Assembly: GCA_012838805.1 (NCBI GenBank)
Contig: DUON01000019.1
Coordinates: forward strand, 124,560 to 188,559
Reading direction: 5' to 3'
Length of the DNA stretch: 64,000 bases
From: Clostridiales bacterium
GTDB lineage: Bacteria > Bacillota > Clostridia > Christensenellales > DTU072
The position numbers and the translations under genes are program-made. This document shows positions 53,481 through 62,939 of this stretch, piece after piece (position 1 is the first letter of the stretch; each line of letters opens with the position of its first letter). The notes under the pieces are model-generated. The model ran no database searches, was not told the origin of the DNA, and saw only the letters and a program-made list of their open reading frames with translations.

Positions 53481-54668
53481 ATGGAAAGGCTTATCGGAAC
53501 AGTCTCAATAGGTATAAGAGCCCCGATTATTATGCAGGGCGACGATATCGTACAAATAGTATGCGACAGCGTACTTAAAGCTTGCGAACAAGCTAACATT
53601 GACTTAAACGACAGGGATATCGTGGCGCTTACCGAGTCCATAGTCGCACGAGCGCAGGGAAACTATGTCACCGTGGATATGATAGCCAAAGACATCCAAG
53701 AAAAATTTAATTCTCCCAACGCCTTGGGAGTAGTCTTTCCGATACTGTCCAGAAACCGCTTCGCCCCTTGCTTAAAGGGTATAGCCCGAGCGGTCAAAAA
53801 GATTTATCTTATGCTGAGCTATCCCTCCGACGAAGTGGGGAACCATATCGCTGATATTGACATACTTGACGAAAGGGGCATTAATCCCTATACAGATGTC
53901 CTGACCGAACAAGACTACCGCCAAATTTTCGGCAGCCACAAGCACCCCTTTACCGGAATTGATTACATAGAGTATTACAAGGATATTATTGAAAGCCAAG
54001 GCAGCCAACCCGAGATTATTTTGGCGAACGACCCAAGAGAAATCTTGAAGTATGTCAAGGATGTACTATCTTGTGACATACACTCAAGACACCGCACAAA
54101 GCGGATTCTTGAAAAGAACGGTGCGAACATAGTCAAGGGCATGTTTGAAATTATGAACAAACCCAATGAGGACGGCGGCTATAACGAGAGATACGGGCTT
54201 TTAGGATGCAATAAAGCCACCGAAGAGAAAATAAAGCTCTTTCCAAGAGACTGTTTTGCCATCGTTGAAAATATCCAAAAAGAGTTCAAAAAGCGTACGG
54301 GCAAGGACATAGAAGTTATGATATACGGTGACGGAGCGTTCAAAGACCCTGTAGGAAAAATTTGGGAGCTTGCCGACCCCGTGGTGTCTCCCGGATATAC
54401 AAAAGGTCTTGAGGGAAGACCCAATGAAATAAAGCTAAAATACCTTGCCGACAACAATTTTTCCGACTTGAAAGGCGAAAATCTAAAACAAGCGGTCTCT
54501 GAGTACATAAGGAACAAAAAAGAAACTTTGAATGACGACGCCCAAGGCACAACCCCAAGGCGGCTTACCGACCTTTTGGGTTCGCTAAGCGATTTAACTT
54601 CGGGCAGTGGCGACAAGGGCACCCCCATTGTCTTGATTCAAAATTATTTTGACAATTTTTCTAATTAA
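53481..54668 (+). CDS. CofE-like (F420-0:L-glutamate ligase-like) protein
   Basis: A 395-residue protein resembling the CofE family. CofE adds glutamate to coenzyme F420-0 in methanogens and actinobacteria. Seen here are GTVSIGIRAPIIMQGDDI, DIVALTESIVARAQGNYVTV, and YGDGAFKDPVGKIWELADP. The frame is open to 53436, but the ATG at 53481 has AGGAGCG and matches the family start. No other F420 gene is in the window, and bacteria of this type normally lack F420. It may therefore glutamylate something else. Single-gene unit. Confidence 0.75.
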   Translation: MERLIGTVSIGIRAPIIMQGDDIVQIVCDSVLKACEQANIDLNDRDIVALTESIVARAQGNYVTVDMIAKDIQEKFNSPNALGVVFPILSRNRFAPCLKGIARAVKKIYLMLSYPSDEVGNHIADIDILDERGINPYTDVLTEQDYRQIFGSHKHPFTGIDYIEYYKDIIESQGSQPEIILANDPREILKYVKDVLSCDIHSRHRTKRILEKNGANIVKGMFEIMNKPNEDGGYNERYGLLGCNKATEEKIKLFPRDCFAIVENIQKEFKKRTGKDIEVMIYGDGAFKDPVGKIWELADPVVSPGYTKGLEGRPNEIKLKYLADNNFSDLKGENLKQAVSEYIRNKKETLNDDAQGTTPRRLTDLLGSLSDLTSGSGDKGTPIVLIQNYFDNFSN

Positions 54669-54854
54669 GGCAAAAATTAACCATAATTTAGCCTAATAAA
54701 ATCTTTACAAGCTTGACGCAAAAGAGTCAACAATTTTGGTAAAATCTATATCCTAATAGATTATCATATTCAAATATAATCAAAATTCATATCTCCAGTA
54801 ATTATTAAATAGCAAAAACCTTTAAATTTTCATAGGTCAGATTTTTTATACTCA

Positions 54855-54883
54855 TTGCCAATATCGTATTTTAATAGTATAAT
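54855..54883 (+). promoter_or_regulatory. Promoter of the alcohol dehydrogenase-SDR cluster
   Basis: TTGCCA at 54855-54860, 17 bases, TATAAT at 54878-54883, followed by AAGGAGAAGG before the ATG at 54913. The preceding 185 bases after the cofE-like gene show no feature. Confidence 0.75.
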
Positions 54884-54912
54884 ATAAAAAAATGATATAA
54901 GGAGAAGGAATT

Positions 54913-56109
54913 ATGAACATTGCTAAAAGGCTGTATTCACGAGCCTATCAGAAAGTTTTCAAATTGGTCATGCCCTTATTGCCATGGCGGAAGCCCGAGC
55001 TTATCGAAGGGGGCATAGCCGCCTTACCCAAGTTCATCAAAAAAAAGTGCATTGATTCTGTTCTTCTGGTTACCGATAAAGGAATCTCTTCATTAGGGCT
55101 TACGACACCGCTGATAAAAGGGCTTAAGGAATTAAGCATCAAATGTGCGGTCTATGACAAAACCGTCCCTAACCCCACAATAGACAATATCGAAGAAGGC
55201 TTGAAAGTGTATCATGAGAACAAATGTTCGGCGATTATAGCATTTGGCGGCGGTTCTCCTATGGACTGTGCCAAAATCATAGGCGCAAGGGTAGCACGCC
55301 CCAATAAGAGCGTACAGAAGATGAAAGGCATTTTGAAAATACTCAAACCCACGCCTCCTATATTCGCCGTACCCACCACAGCTGGAACGGGCAGCGAGGC
55401 GACTTTGGCAGCGGTCATTACCAACAGCAAAACCCATGAAAAGTATCCTATCAATGACCCGGTACTAATCCCCAAATATGCAGTTTTGGACCCCGAAATC
55501 ACAGTTAAGTTACCCAAACACATCACTTCGACCACAGGCATGGACGCCCTTACTCATGCGGTGGAAGCTTACATAGGCGGCAGCAACACCAAAGAAACCA
55601 AAGAAATGGCAAAAGCCGCAGTCAAGCTTATATTCGAAAACCTCAAGAAAGCGTATGACAACGGAGAAGATATAGAGGCGCGCAAAAACATGCAGCTTGC
55701 GTCATACTATGCTGGCATAGCTTTCACAAGGGCATATGTTGGATATGTCCACGCCGTCGCCCATACCTTAGGCGGTTTCTATAATGCTCCTCATGGGCTG
55801 GCGAATGCAGTTATTCTACCTTATTTTCTTGAAGAATATGGCGAAAAGGTATGGAAAAGTCTTGCCGAGCTTGCGGATGTTGCGGGCATAGAGGGTGCAA
55901 GCGACGAAGAAAAATGCGCAAACTTCATTAAGGCGGTAAAAGATTTGAACAAGTATATGCTCATTCCCGAAAAGCTTGATTTTATTAAAGAAGAGGACAT
56001 ACCGCTTATGGCTAAAAGAGCGGATGCGGAAGGCAATCCGCTTTATCCTGTACCCGTCCTTATGGATAGGCAAAAGCTTGAACAGATGTACTATAAGATT
56101 ATGAAATAG
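54913..56109 (+). CDS. Iron-containing alcohol dehydrogenase
   Basis: A group III metal-dependent alcohol dehydrogenase of 398 residues. The NAD(P)-binding loop is AFGGGSPMDCAKI. The conserved PTTAGTGSEAT and the metal-ligand region (TGMDALTHAVEAYI, HAVAHTLGGFYNAPHGLANA) with its histidines are intact. It would interconvert an alcohol and an aldehyde or ketone; substrate unknown. First gene of a four-gene oxidoreductase cluster. Confidence 0.92.
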   Translation: MNIAKRLYSRAYQKVFKLVMPLLPWRKPELIEGGIAALPKFIKKKCIDSVLLVTDKGISSLGLTTPLIKGLKELSIKCAVYDKTVPNPTIDNIEEGLKVYHENKCSAIIAFGGGSPMDCAKIIGARVARPNKSVQKMKGILKILKPTPPIFAVPTTAGTGSEATLAAVITNSKTHEKYPINDPVLIPKYAVLDPEITVKLPKHITSTTGMDALTHAVEAYIGGSNTKETKEMAKAAVKLIFENLKKAYDNGEDIEARKNMQLASYYAGIAFTRAYVGYVHAVAHTLGGFYNAPHGLANAVILPYFLEEYGEKVWKSLAELADVAGIEGASDEEKCANFIKAVKDLNKYMLIPEKLDFIKEEDIPLMAKRADAEGNPLYPVPVLMDRQKLEQMYYKIMK

Positions 56110-56118
56110 GGTTTAGTT

Positions 56119-57135
56119 ATGAAAAAAGCTTTAATTGTAGGTATTTGCGGTTTTGTAGGCTCACATTTAGCATGTCACTTAATCGACGAGGGCTTAACGG
56201 TAGAGGGGCTGGATATCATTCAAAATACCTTGAACGAGCGTCTGAAAGGACTTATTGCCGATAAAAAAGTCAAGGTACATAGGGGCAGCCTTACCGATTT
56301 TGATTTTTCCAAACTTTCCAAGTATGACTATATATATCAGCTTGCGGGCAAGGTCAGCGCTTGGGGCGACTTAAAGGAATTTAATAAAATAAATGTAGAC
56401 GGCACAAAAAGAGTGATTGACTTTGCAAAAAGCATAGGGAGCAAGGTTTTGGTTTATTTAAGCTCTACCGCTGTTTACGGATATTACGGTTATACGGACC
56501 TTAAGGAAGACGCCCCCAAAAGACCAATGAATAACCCTTATCCGCTGTCCAAACTTGCCGCCGAAGAAATGACAAAAAGCTATTCAAAACAGATTGGACA
56601 AAACTATGTCGTCATAAGACCGGGGAATGTGTATGGCGAATACGATATGACCAGTTCTTATGATATCTATAAGCTTGTATTCAAGGGCAAAATGCCCGTG
56701 ATAGACAAGGGAAAGTACAAGAGCTGTTTTGTCTATGTCAAAAACCTTGTCAAAGGCATCTATCAAGCGAGTGTGACTCCCGAGGCTTATAACGAGGACT
56801 ACAACCTTACCGACGGCTGTGGAGAGACTTTGAGGGAGTACCTGACGCATGCGGCGAAAGGCTTGGGCGTCAAGCCCTCTTTCATAAGTGTTCCTGCGCC
56901 AATAAGCAAGCTGACTGCGACGACTATTGAAGGCGTCTATAAGCTCTTAAAAATAAAAAGCATGCCGCTTATCACGATGTTTTCGGTTTTACAAAACTGC
57001 AGCGACTATCATTTCTCCATTGAGAAAGCAAAGTCCGCTTTCGGCTACAACCCTGAAATAAGCCTTGAGGAAGGCACTAAAAGGACGGCAGACTGGTTTA
57101 AGACCATGCCCCAAGACATCAAAGTGAAAAGGTGA
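56119..57135 (+). CDS. NAD-dependent epimerase/dehydratase (3-beta-HSD-like)
   Basis: An extended SDR of 338 residues. The nucleotide-binding motif is VGICGFVGSHLACHL, the catalytic motif YPLSKLAAEE (YxxxK), with serines in YLSSTAVYG, and RPGNVYGEYD after it. The C-terminal half resembles 3-beta-hydroxysteroid dehydrogenase/OleD-like members rather than sugar epimerases, but this is a weak call. It follows the Fe-ADH by nine bases and overlaps the CPBP gene (GTGA). Confidence 0.85.
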   Translation: MKKALIVGICGFVGSHLACHLIDEGLTVEGLDIIQNTLNERLKGLIADKKVKVHRGSLTDFDFSKLSKYDYIYQLAGKVSAWGDLKEFNKINVDGTKRVIDFAKSIGSKVLVYLSSTAVYGYYGYTDLKEDAPKRPMNNPYPLSKLAAEEMTKSYSKQIGQNYVVIRPGNVYGEYDMTSSYDIYKLVFKGKMPVIDKGKYKSCFVYVKNLVKGIYQASVTPEAYNEDYNLTDGCGETLREYLTHAAKGLGVKPSFISVPAPISKLTATTIEGVYKLLKIKSMPLITMFSVLQNCSDYHFSIEKAKSAFGYNPEISLEEGTKRTADWFKTMPQDIKVKR

Positions 57136-57872
57136 AGAAAGTGTTGCAAAAGATAAAAAAAGAGTTCTTGAACATTTTTGAGAAAGCCGACAAAAGGGCT
57201 GTATATACCATTCTTTGGATGACCTTGATTATCACATTATATTTTTATTTTGGCATACAAGATTTTTTTGAAAAGACTTTCAATGTTCCGTCTGAAAAAA
57301 TGACCTATTACAAATATGTCTATCACAACTTCATGGCGTTTTTCTTTTTCTTTATGTTGTCAGTTCCCTTTGTAAAGTTCGCCTTGAAACAGAAAATCAC
57401 CGACACGGGCTTAAGGGTAGAAAACAAAGCTCTTACCCTAAAACTGATTATCGCCTCCGCCGTTATTGCACCGATTTGCGGATTTGTTGCGGCTTTGGAC
57501 AAGCAAATGGCGGCGACTTATCCTCTGGGCGGAGAAATGATATTCCTTAATTTTGGCTTTTTCGTCTTGTATTATTCCTCCTATATCGCCTACTATTTTG
57601 GTTGGGAGTATCTTTTCCGCGGACTGGGCTTATTTAATATCGGCTCACGCTACGGAGCGGCATTGGCTATAAGCGTCACCACCATGGTGTCCGCACTTAT
57701 CCATTCGAGTATTGCGGGCTTTGGAAAACCCTTTTCCGAGACCTTTTCGGCGATAGCAGGCGGAATAATATTTGGCTATATGACCTACAAGGCAAAAAAC
57801 ATTTATCCTGCTTTGACCGCCCATTTTATGCTGGGATTTAGTATGGATATGTTTATAAAATTATTATCTTGA
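57132..57872 (+). CDS. CPBP-like intramembrane protein with altered active-site motif
   Basis: A 246-residue membrane protein with about six to seven hydrophobic helices. It resembles the CPBP (CaaX protease/bacteriocin-processing) family. Motif 1, usually EExxxR, appears as GWEYLFRG, so the first Glu is Trp. Motif 2 is SALIHSS with a histidine, and a late HFMLGFSMDMF carries another. Whether it is an active protease is doubtful. GTG start overlapping the epimerase stop; SDR follows 15 bases later. Confidence 0.7.
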   Translation: MKKVLQKIKKEFLNIFEKADKRAVYTILWMTLIITLYFYFGIQDFFEKTFNVPSEKMTYYKYVYHNFMAFFFFFMLSVPFVKFALKQKITDTGLRVENKALTLKLIIASAVIAPICGFVAALDKQMAATYPLGGEMIFLNFGFFVLYYSSYIAYYFGWEYLFRGLGLFNIGSRYGAALAISVTTMVSALIHSSIAGFGKPFSETFSAIAGGIIFGYMTYKAKNIYPALTAHFMLGFSMDMFIKLLS

Positions 57873-57887
57873 AATAAGGAGAATGAT

Positions 57888-58670
57888 ATGCAAATAGCGA
57901 TAGTGACAGGCGCATCTTCGGGTATAGGCAAAGAGACGGCGCACACCCTTATTAAAAACGGTTACAAGGTATATGGTCTGAGCCGTACTGCTTCCGACAA
58001 GGAAATAGAATTCATAAAATGTGATTTGACTATTTCCGACGACATTAAAAACGCCGTAAGCCAGATTATCGAGAAAGAGGGCAGAATAGACCTTTTGGTC
58101 AACAATGCAGGCATGGGCATATCCGGCTCTATTGAAAACACTACGATTGACAAAGCAAGGTATATATTTGATGTCAACTTATTTGGCGCTTTTGAGCTTG
58201 CCAAAGCGGTCATTCCATATATGCGAGAGGCAGGCGGAGGAAGAATAATCAATATTAGTTCCCTTGCCGCAAAGGTTTATCTTCCCTTTCAAGGCTTTTA
58301 TTCGTCCACAAAGGCAGCCTTGAATATGCTTTTCAACTCCCTTCAGCTTGAGGTATTGCCTTTTAATATCTATGTTACCAACATTATGCCGGGGGACATT
58401 AAGACGGCATTTACCCAAAACCGCCAAAAGAATACTTTGGAGGAGGGGGTATATTTTGAGAGAATGAAAAGGTCTCTTGCGGTTATGGAAAGAGACGAAC
58501 AGAACGGCATGCCTCCCCAAGCGGTAGCAAACCTTGTCTTAAAAGCCGCCAAAGCCCGCCGTCCCAAACTCAATATGGTGGTTGGCACAAGATACAGGAT
58601 ATTGGATTTCCTTATGAAGATTCTGCCCGAATCGTTAGTAAAAGCAATAATTTATAAAATCTACGGATAA
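57888..58670 (+). CDS. Classical short-chain dehydrogenase
   Basis: A 260-residue classical SDR. TGASSGIGKETA binds the cofactor, NNAGMG is the structural motif, and catalytic serine and YSSTKAA (YxxxK) are intact. The ending region FLMKILPESLVKAIIYKIYG is hydrophobic and might associate with membranes or lipids, as in SDRs acting on lipid substrates. AAGGAG lies before the ATG. Last of the four-gene cluster. Confidence 0.9.
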   Translation: MQIAIVTGASSGIGKETAHTLIKNGYKVYGLSRTASDKEIEFIKCDLTISDDIKNAVSQIIEKEGRIDLLVNNAGMGISGSIENTTIDKARYIFDVNLFGAFELAKAVIPYMREAGGGRIINISSLAAKVYLPFQGFYSSTKAALNMLFNSLQLEVLPFNIYVTNIMPGDIKTAFTQNRQKNTLEEGVYFERMKRSLAVMERDEQNGMPPQAVANLVLKAAKARRPKLNMVVGTRYRILDFLMKILPESLVKAIIYKIYG

Positions 58671-58682
58671 TAATCAATATAA

Positions 58683-59669
58683 ATGAACGACTATATAGAC
58701 CAACTACTACAAAAATCCAAAGTGATAAAAGAAAGGTATGACGAGCTAAAAGAGCTGACAACGGCATCCGAGATTATCGCCCATAACAGCTATTGGCTTA
58801 GACTTGTCAATGAGCAAAAATCCATAGAGGACATAGCCTTTTTTCATGAACGGCTTGCATATGCCCTTAAAGAAAAAGAAATATGTCTTAATCTAAAAAG
58901 CAATACCCAATACGATAAGCTCATAGACGAAGAAATCTCCGCTCTTGATATTCAGATTAAAGAGCTTGCGAAAGAGCTTAGACAACTTATTGCAAAGGAA
59001 TCAGAGGACCAGACCGCCATAATTGAGCTTATACCCGACACGAAAAAGAGCGAGAAATTCTCCCAAGAGCTTATTAGCATATACAAAAACTTTTTTGAGC
59101 TTGAGGGATATACCTTTGAAGAAGAAAGGGTTTTCACAAAAAGCGGAACTTTGAAAAAAGTAGAGCTTAAAGTCTTTGGCAAGGGGGCATATTCACTATT
59201 AAAAGGCGAAAGCGGTATTCACAAAGCCCCAAGTCCGCTAAACGCCGCTTGCAAGGTGATAGTCATGCCCCAAAGGCTGAATGTAGACATCGACATAAGC
59301 CCTTCAGATATCAAGACGGATATCTTTCATTCAAGCGGAGCGGGCGGACAGCACATAAACAAGGTAGAAACGGCGGTGCGTCTGACTCATATCCCCACGG
59401 GAATTACGGCAGTTTGCCAAGATACAAGGTCGCAGCACAAGAACAGAGAAAAGGCATTTGAAAACTTGACAAAAAAGGTTAAGCTTCACTATCAAAAAAT
59501 ATCCCAAGAAAAATACGACAGACAAAAGAAAGCTTTGATGAAAGAAAACACTATTATCAGAATATACGACTATCTAAGGAACAAAGCCATAGACCAAAAA
59601 ACAAATTTAGAAAAAAACTTGGACGAAGTCAAGGCGGGGGATATCCGAATTTTTATAGAAAATATTTAA
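58683..59669 (+). CDS. Divergent class I release-factor-like protein (GGQ)
   Basis: A 328-residue relative of RF1/RF2. The catalytic part SGAGGQHINKVETAVRLTH and the following CQDTRSQHKNREKAFENL are intact, so peptidyl-tRNA hydrolysis is expected. Other key motifs are lost. The conserved GTGGEEA-type segment reads IPDTKKSEKF. The RF1 PxT / RF2 SPF decoding loop with GRxHTS is replaced by a short KAPSPLNAACK. It still has an N-terminal helical domain and an ESGIHK remnant. It is therefore unlikely to be the main RF1 or RF2 and could be a rescue factor or a specialised copy. No clear ribosome site precedes the ATG. Confidence 0.8.
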   Translation: MNDYIDQLLQKSKVIKERYDELKELTTASEIIAHNSYWLRLVNEQKSIEDIAFFHERLAYALKEKEICLNLKSNTQYDKLIDEEISALDIQIKELAKELRQLIAKESEDQTAIIELIPDTKKSEKFSQELISIYKNFFELEGYTFEEERVFTKSGTLKKVELKVFGKGAYSLLKGESGIHKAPSPLNAACKVIVMPQRLNVDIDISPSDIKTDIFHSSGAGGQHINKVETAVRLTHIPTGITAVCQDTRSQHKNREKAFENLTKKVKLHYQKISQEKYDRQKKALMKENTIIRIYDYLRNKAIDQKTNLEKNLDEVKAGDIRIFIENI

Positions 59670-59753
59670 GAATAATTAAAAAAGTTTATATTAATCTATT
59701 AAAGCGTATATTATTTTTATTTTTTATGTTAAAATCTTGGAAGAGGAGAGATT

Positions 59754-62225
59754 ATGCCCCAAGGTCTGAATTTAATCATCGATATCGATGCAAGGAAAAG
59801 CTACCTTACTTCGCAAACCCGAGTTTACAAGACCCAAAGATTTATTGAAAAGACTTCGGGGTTTTTCTCAATTGATAAATTCATATCCAAGCTTGCCGAG
59901 GGCGTTATTCGTTCCTTGTCCGTTATCATGAAGTATGCTGAAAAGAATGCGTCTACGGATATGGACTGCTTTAAGATAGAAACTTTGGACAAAGTCCACG
60001 CTTTTTATATCAAGCTGGGGCTTCAGACGCCGACACAATCTGGGGTTCAAACCCAAAGCAAATTCAACAAAGAGGATATAATATTTTATGATTACTTTGA
60101 CGCCGAGGACATCAAGCGCCAAAACGACCAAAGGCTGGTACTCATAAGCCAAGACGATTTTCAAATATCCTTGACCAGCCATAAGGATATGGTGGAAAAA
60201 AGTCTGTTCAGCAAGCTGTATATCTTGTCCAATGAGGACGGCATGAATTTTCCGCTTCTCAACGCTGAACAAAGGGAGATAGTGACCATAGAAGACAAAA
60301 ATACGCTTGTCCAAGGGGTTGCGGGAAGCGGCAAGACCAACATCTGCATAAGCAAAATTATATTCGCCGCAATTAGGGGCTATAAGGGCAAAGTGCTTTA
60401 TACCACCTATTCGAGGGGCTTATTATTGGACACCCTTAACAAAATTCGCGTTTTTAGACAAAATATTACATCATTTATATCGGACTATAAAGAGGGGCTT
60501 ATCGTCTTTGTTGACAAAAACTATAAGAAAGCTGTCGAGAACAAGCTTGGTATTTTCTTGACCGTTGACGAAAGGGATAAGATAATTTCGCAAGTGGAAA
60601 GTATAGTCGAGTTCTTAGACAACAAGACCGATTATTTTCTACTTGAAGATATGTATAAGATATATATCGATAAGGATATTCGCATAGCGGACGAGAATTA
60701 CTTTATAAAAAAATACACGACCAACATAAAAAACCACCAATTAAAGGGTAAACTTGAAAAAATCAAATACCTATCCGCAGAAGTCATTTATAAAGAAATC
60801 TTTGGCATGATACTTGGCTCTTGCGAATATGAAAACCCAATACGAACAATGAGCCTTGAGGAATATATAGACAAGCGCAAGGACAGTTTTTCCAAGAGGG
60901 AATGTGAAATAATTTTTTCAATAGCCCAAGATTATAAAAAGCACCTGATAGAAAACAACCTATACGACAACAACAGCATAAGCCGAACTCTTATTCAGAA
61001 TATAGACAAGATGCAAAGGTATTCTCTTGCCATAATCGATGAGGTTCAGGACATGACCCAAGTCTCCTTGTGCCTTATGAAAAAAATCAGCTTAAAGCTG
61101 TTTTGCGTAGGCGACGCTCTTCAAATGATAAACCCGACTTACTTCAGCTTCGCTTATTTGAAAAGGCTATTATTTGAAAAAGATATTGTATCCGTTGCCG
61201 AGCTCTACCACAATTACCGCAATACGGGAAAGATAGTGGACATTATCGACAAACTGGGCGAGCTTAATATCAAACAATTCGGAACTCACAGCTTTGTCTT
61301 AAAAGGAAAGAGCATGGATGCAGGGCTTGGGGCGGCGGCGGTTTATGTCAAGGATAAGGACTTTTTGCAAAGCGTTGCGAAACAGAAGTTCGACAATTTT
61401 ACCGTTGTGACCGCCACCCAAAAACAAAAGGAAAAATTAAGGTCTGTTTTGAAAAAGCAAGAGATACTCACAGTATCCGAAATAAAAGGATTGGAAAGAG
61501 ATACGGTGATTCTCTACAATATCCTAAGCGACAATTACGATAAATGGCAAAGGCTGAAAAAGACGCTTATCAACCGAAAAACTTCAGACGAAAATTCCGT
61601 TTACAGATATTATTTTAATCTTTTTTATGTGGGAGTGTCGCGGGCAAAGAACTATCTCTATGTCGCTGAAGAGCGAAATATCGACCTGTTCGACAACTTT
61701 TTCATTAGCACATTCGACATCCTTTCCACAAGCCAAGCGATAGAAAATTTAACCCAAGTAGTCGCCAAAACCGAAATCGATTTGGACGAGATAGTACAAA
61801 GAATTGAAGAGTTCCTAAAGCACGAGCAATACGACAACGCACGGTTTGCTTGCAATAAGATATTGGACGATGTGACAAGAACATATTGGCTTAACAAAAT
61901 CGACATCTACGAAAAACACATCAAACATGGCGATTATCGAGAGGCTGGCATAAGCTTTTGGCAAAAAGGCTATACCGAGGACGCCAAGAAACAGTTTGAG
62001 TTTTCAAAGGACGATATACTGATTGAGCTTGTGGATATGTGTTCTACAAATGAAAGGAGCAAGGCGCTTGACATTGACATTATCCAATATTATCCTTTTG
62101 TCAAGGACAACCAGACGGCAAAGAGACTTATCGAAGAGTCTGTGCAAAATGATTTAAGAGGTTTGAGAGAGAACCAAAAACAAATAGACAACAAATTTAA
62201 GCAAATAAAGGAGTCAATAAAATGA
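59754..62225 (+). CDS. UvrD-like SF1 helicase with unusual N- and C-terminal regions
   Basis: An 823-residue SF1A helicase-like ATPase. About 165 N-terminal residues are unrecognised. Then come NAEQREIV, Walker A GVAGSGKTN (K194), Walker B AIIDEVQDMT (D429, E430), HNYRNTGKIV, TVSEIKGLERDTVILYN, and YVGVSRAKNYLYVAEE. From about residue 680 the chain is helical and TPR-like, ending in a charged, probably coiled segment. An extended -10 (TGTTAAAAT, 59727-59735) and AGAGGAGAG precede the ATG. Its stop overlaps the coiled-coil gene by four bases, so the proteins probably act together. Target unknown. Confidence 0.8.
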   Translation: MPQGLNLIIDIDARKSYLTSQTRVYKTQRFIEKTSGFFSIDKFISKLAEGVIRSLSVIMKYAEKNASTDMDCFKIETLDKVHAFYIKLGLQTPTQSGVQTQSKFNKEDIIFYDYFDAEDIKRQNDQRLVLISQDDFQISLTSHKDMVEKSLFSKLYILSNEDGMNFPLLNAEQREIVTIEDKNTLVQGVAGSGKTNICISKIIFAAIRGYKGKVLYTTYSRGLLLDTLNKIRVFRQNITSFISDYKEGLIVFVDKNYKKAVENKLGIFLTVDERDKIISQVESIVEFLDNKTDYFLLEDMYKIYIDKDIRIADENYFIKKYTTNIKNHQLKGKLEKIKYLSAEVIYKEIFGMILGSCEYENPIRTMSLEEYIDKRKDSFSKRECEIIFSIAQDYKKHLIENNLYDNNSISRTLIQNIDKMQRYSLAIIDEVQDMTQVSLCLMKKISLKLFCVGDALQMINPTYFSFAYLKRLLFEKDIVSVAELYHNYRNTGKIVDIIDKLGELNIKQFGTHSFVLKGKSMDAGLGAAAVYVKDKDFLQSVAKQKFDNFTVVTATQKQKEKLRSVLKKQEILTVSEIKGLERDTVILYNILSDNYDKWQRLKKTLINRKTSDENSVYRYYFNLFYVGVSRAKNYLYVAEERNIDLFDNFFISTFDILSTSQAIENLTQVVAKTEIDLDEIVQRIEEFLKHEQYDNARFACNKILDDVTRTYWLNKIDIYEKHIKHGDYREAGISFWQKGYTEDAKKQFEFSKDDILIELVDMCSTNERSKALDIDIIQYYPFVKDNQTAKRLIEESVQNDLRGLRENQKQIDNKFKQIKESIK

Positions 62226-62938
62226 ATAAAAGCGACATACAGATATTGATCGATAGCTTTAAGGGCTATCGTGACTTGCTTTCTCCCATACAAAAAAATC
62301 TAAGCGACTTTGTTCAGACCTTTGAATTCATAAGATTTGATATAGAAAAGCTAAACACCGCCTTTGAGGGAGATATGAAGGGGAATTTGGATAAGATTTA
62401 TAAGAACCTTTCACGCCAGGCTGAGCAAGCGTCCGACCTTTTCCAAAGAATTGACACCTTTGTAGGCTTAACCGAAAAATACACTCAAGATGTCACAAGG
62501 CTTGTGGATATCTTTGAAAAGGTAGAGAAAAGGATAAAGGCGGTGAACGAGCTGGAGCAAAGGGCGGAAGAGCAGATAGCCAGACTGGACGAGCTTGTTG
62601 AGGAAAAAAAGAAAAGCTACAACATCAAGGAACTTCAAAGGACTTTGGAGAATTACAACGCCAATGTCCAAAAGGTAAGCGAATTTATCAATAAAGATGT
62701 CGCCGAGAGCTTGAACGAAAACTATAAGAAATTGGAGAGCATAAAAAGAGAGAACGAAGTACTTTCCAAGAGGATAGAGGAAGAACATACCAATGTTGAA
62801 ATCCTTTTGACAACCTATACCGCAACCAACGAGCTTTTGAAGAAAATCACTGAAAAACAAGATGTCAATCAAGCATATATCTTTGATATCCTTGACAAAT
62901 GGGCGGAAGAACGCAAAATAAAGACTAAAAAGAAGTAA
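62222..62938 (+). CDS. Coiled-coil protein, unrecognised
   Basis: A 238-residue protein, almost entirely helical, with long heptad-like stretches (EQRAEEQIARLDELVEEKKK, NENYKKLESIKRENEVLSKR). There is no membrane segment and no known motif. It overlaps the helicase gene (ATGA) and ends one base before the next gene, so it sits in the middle of a tight three-gene operon. A bridge between the helicase and the membrane protein is a reasonable guess only. Confidence 0.75.
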   Translation: MNKSDIQILIDSFKGYRDLLSPIQKNLSDFVQTFEFIRFDIEKLNTAFEGDMKGNLDKIYKNLSRQAEQASDLFQRIDTFVGLTEKYTQDVTRLVDIFEKVEKRIKAVNELEQRAEEQIARLDELVEEKKKSYNIKELQRTLENYNANVQKVSEFINKDVAESLNENYKKLESIKRENEVLSKRIEEEHTNVEILLTTYTATNELLKKITEKQDVNQAYIFDILDKWAEERKIKTKKK

Positions 62939-62939
62939 T

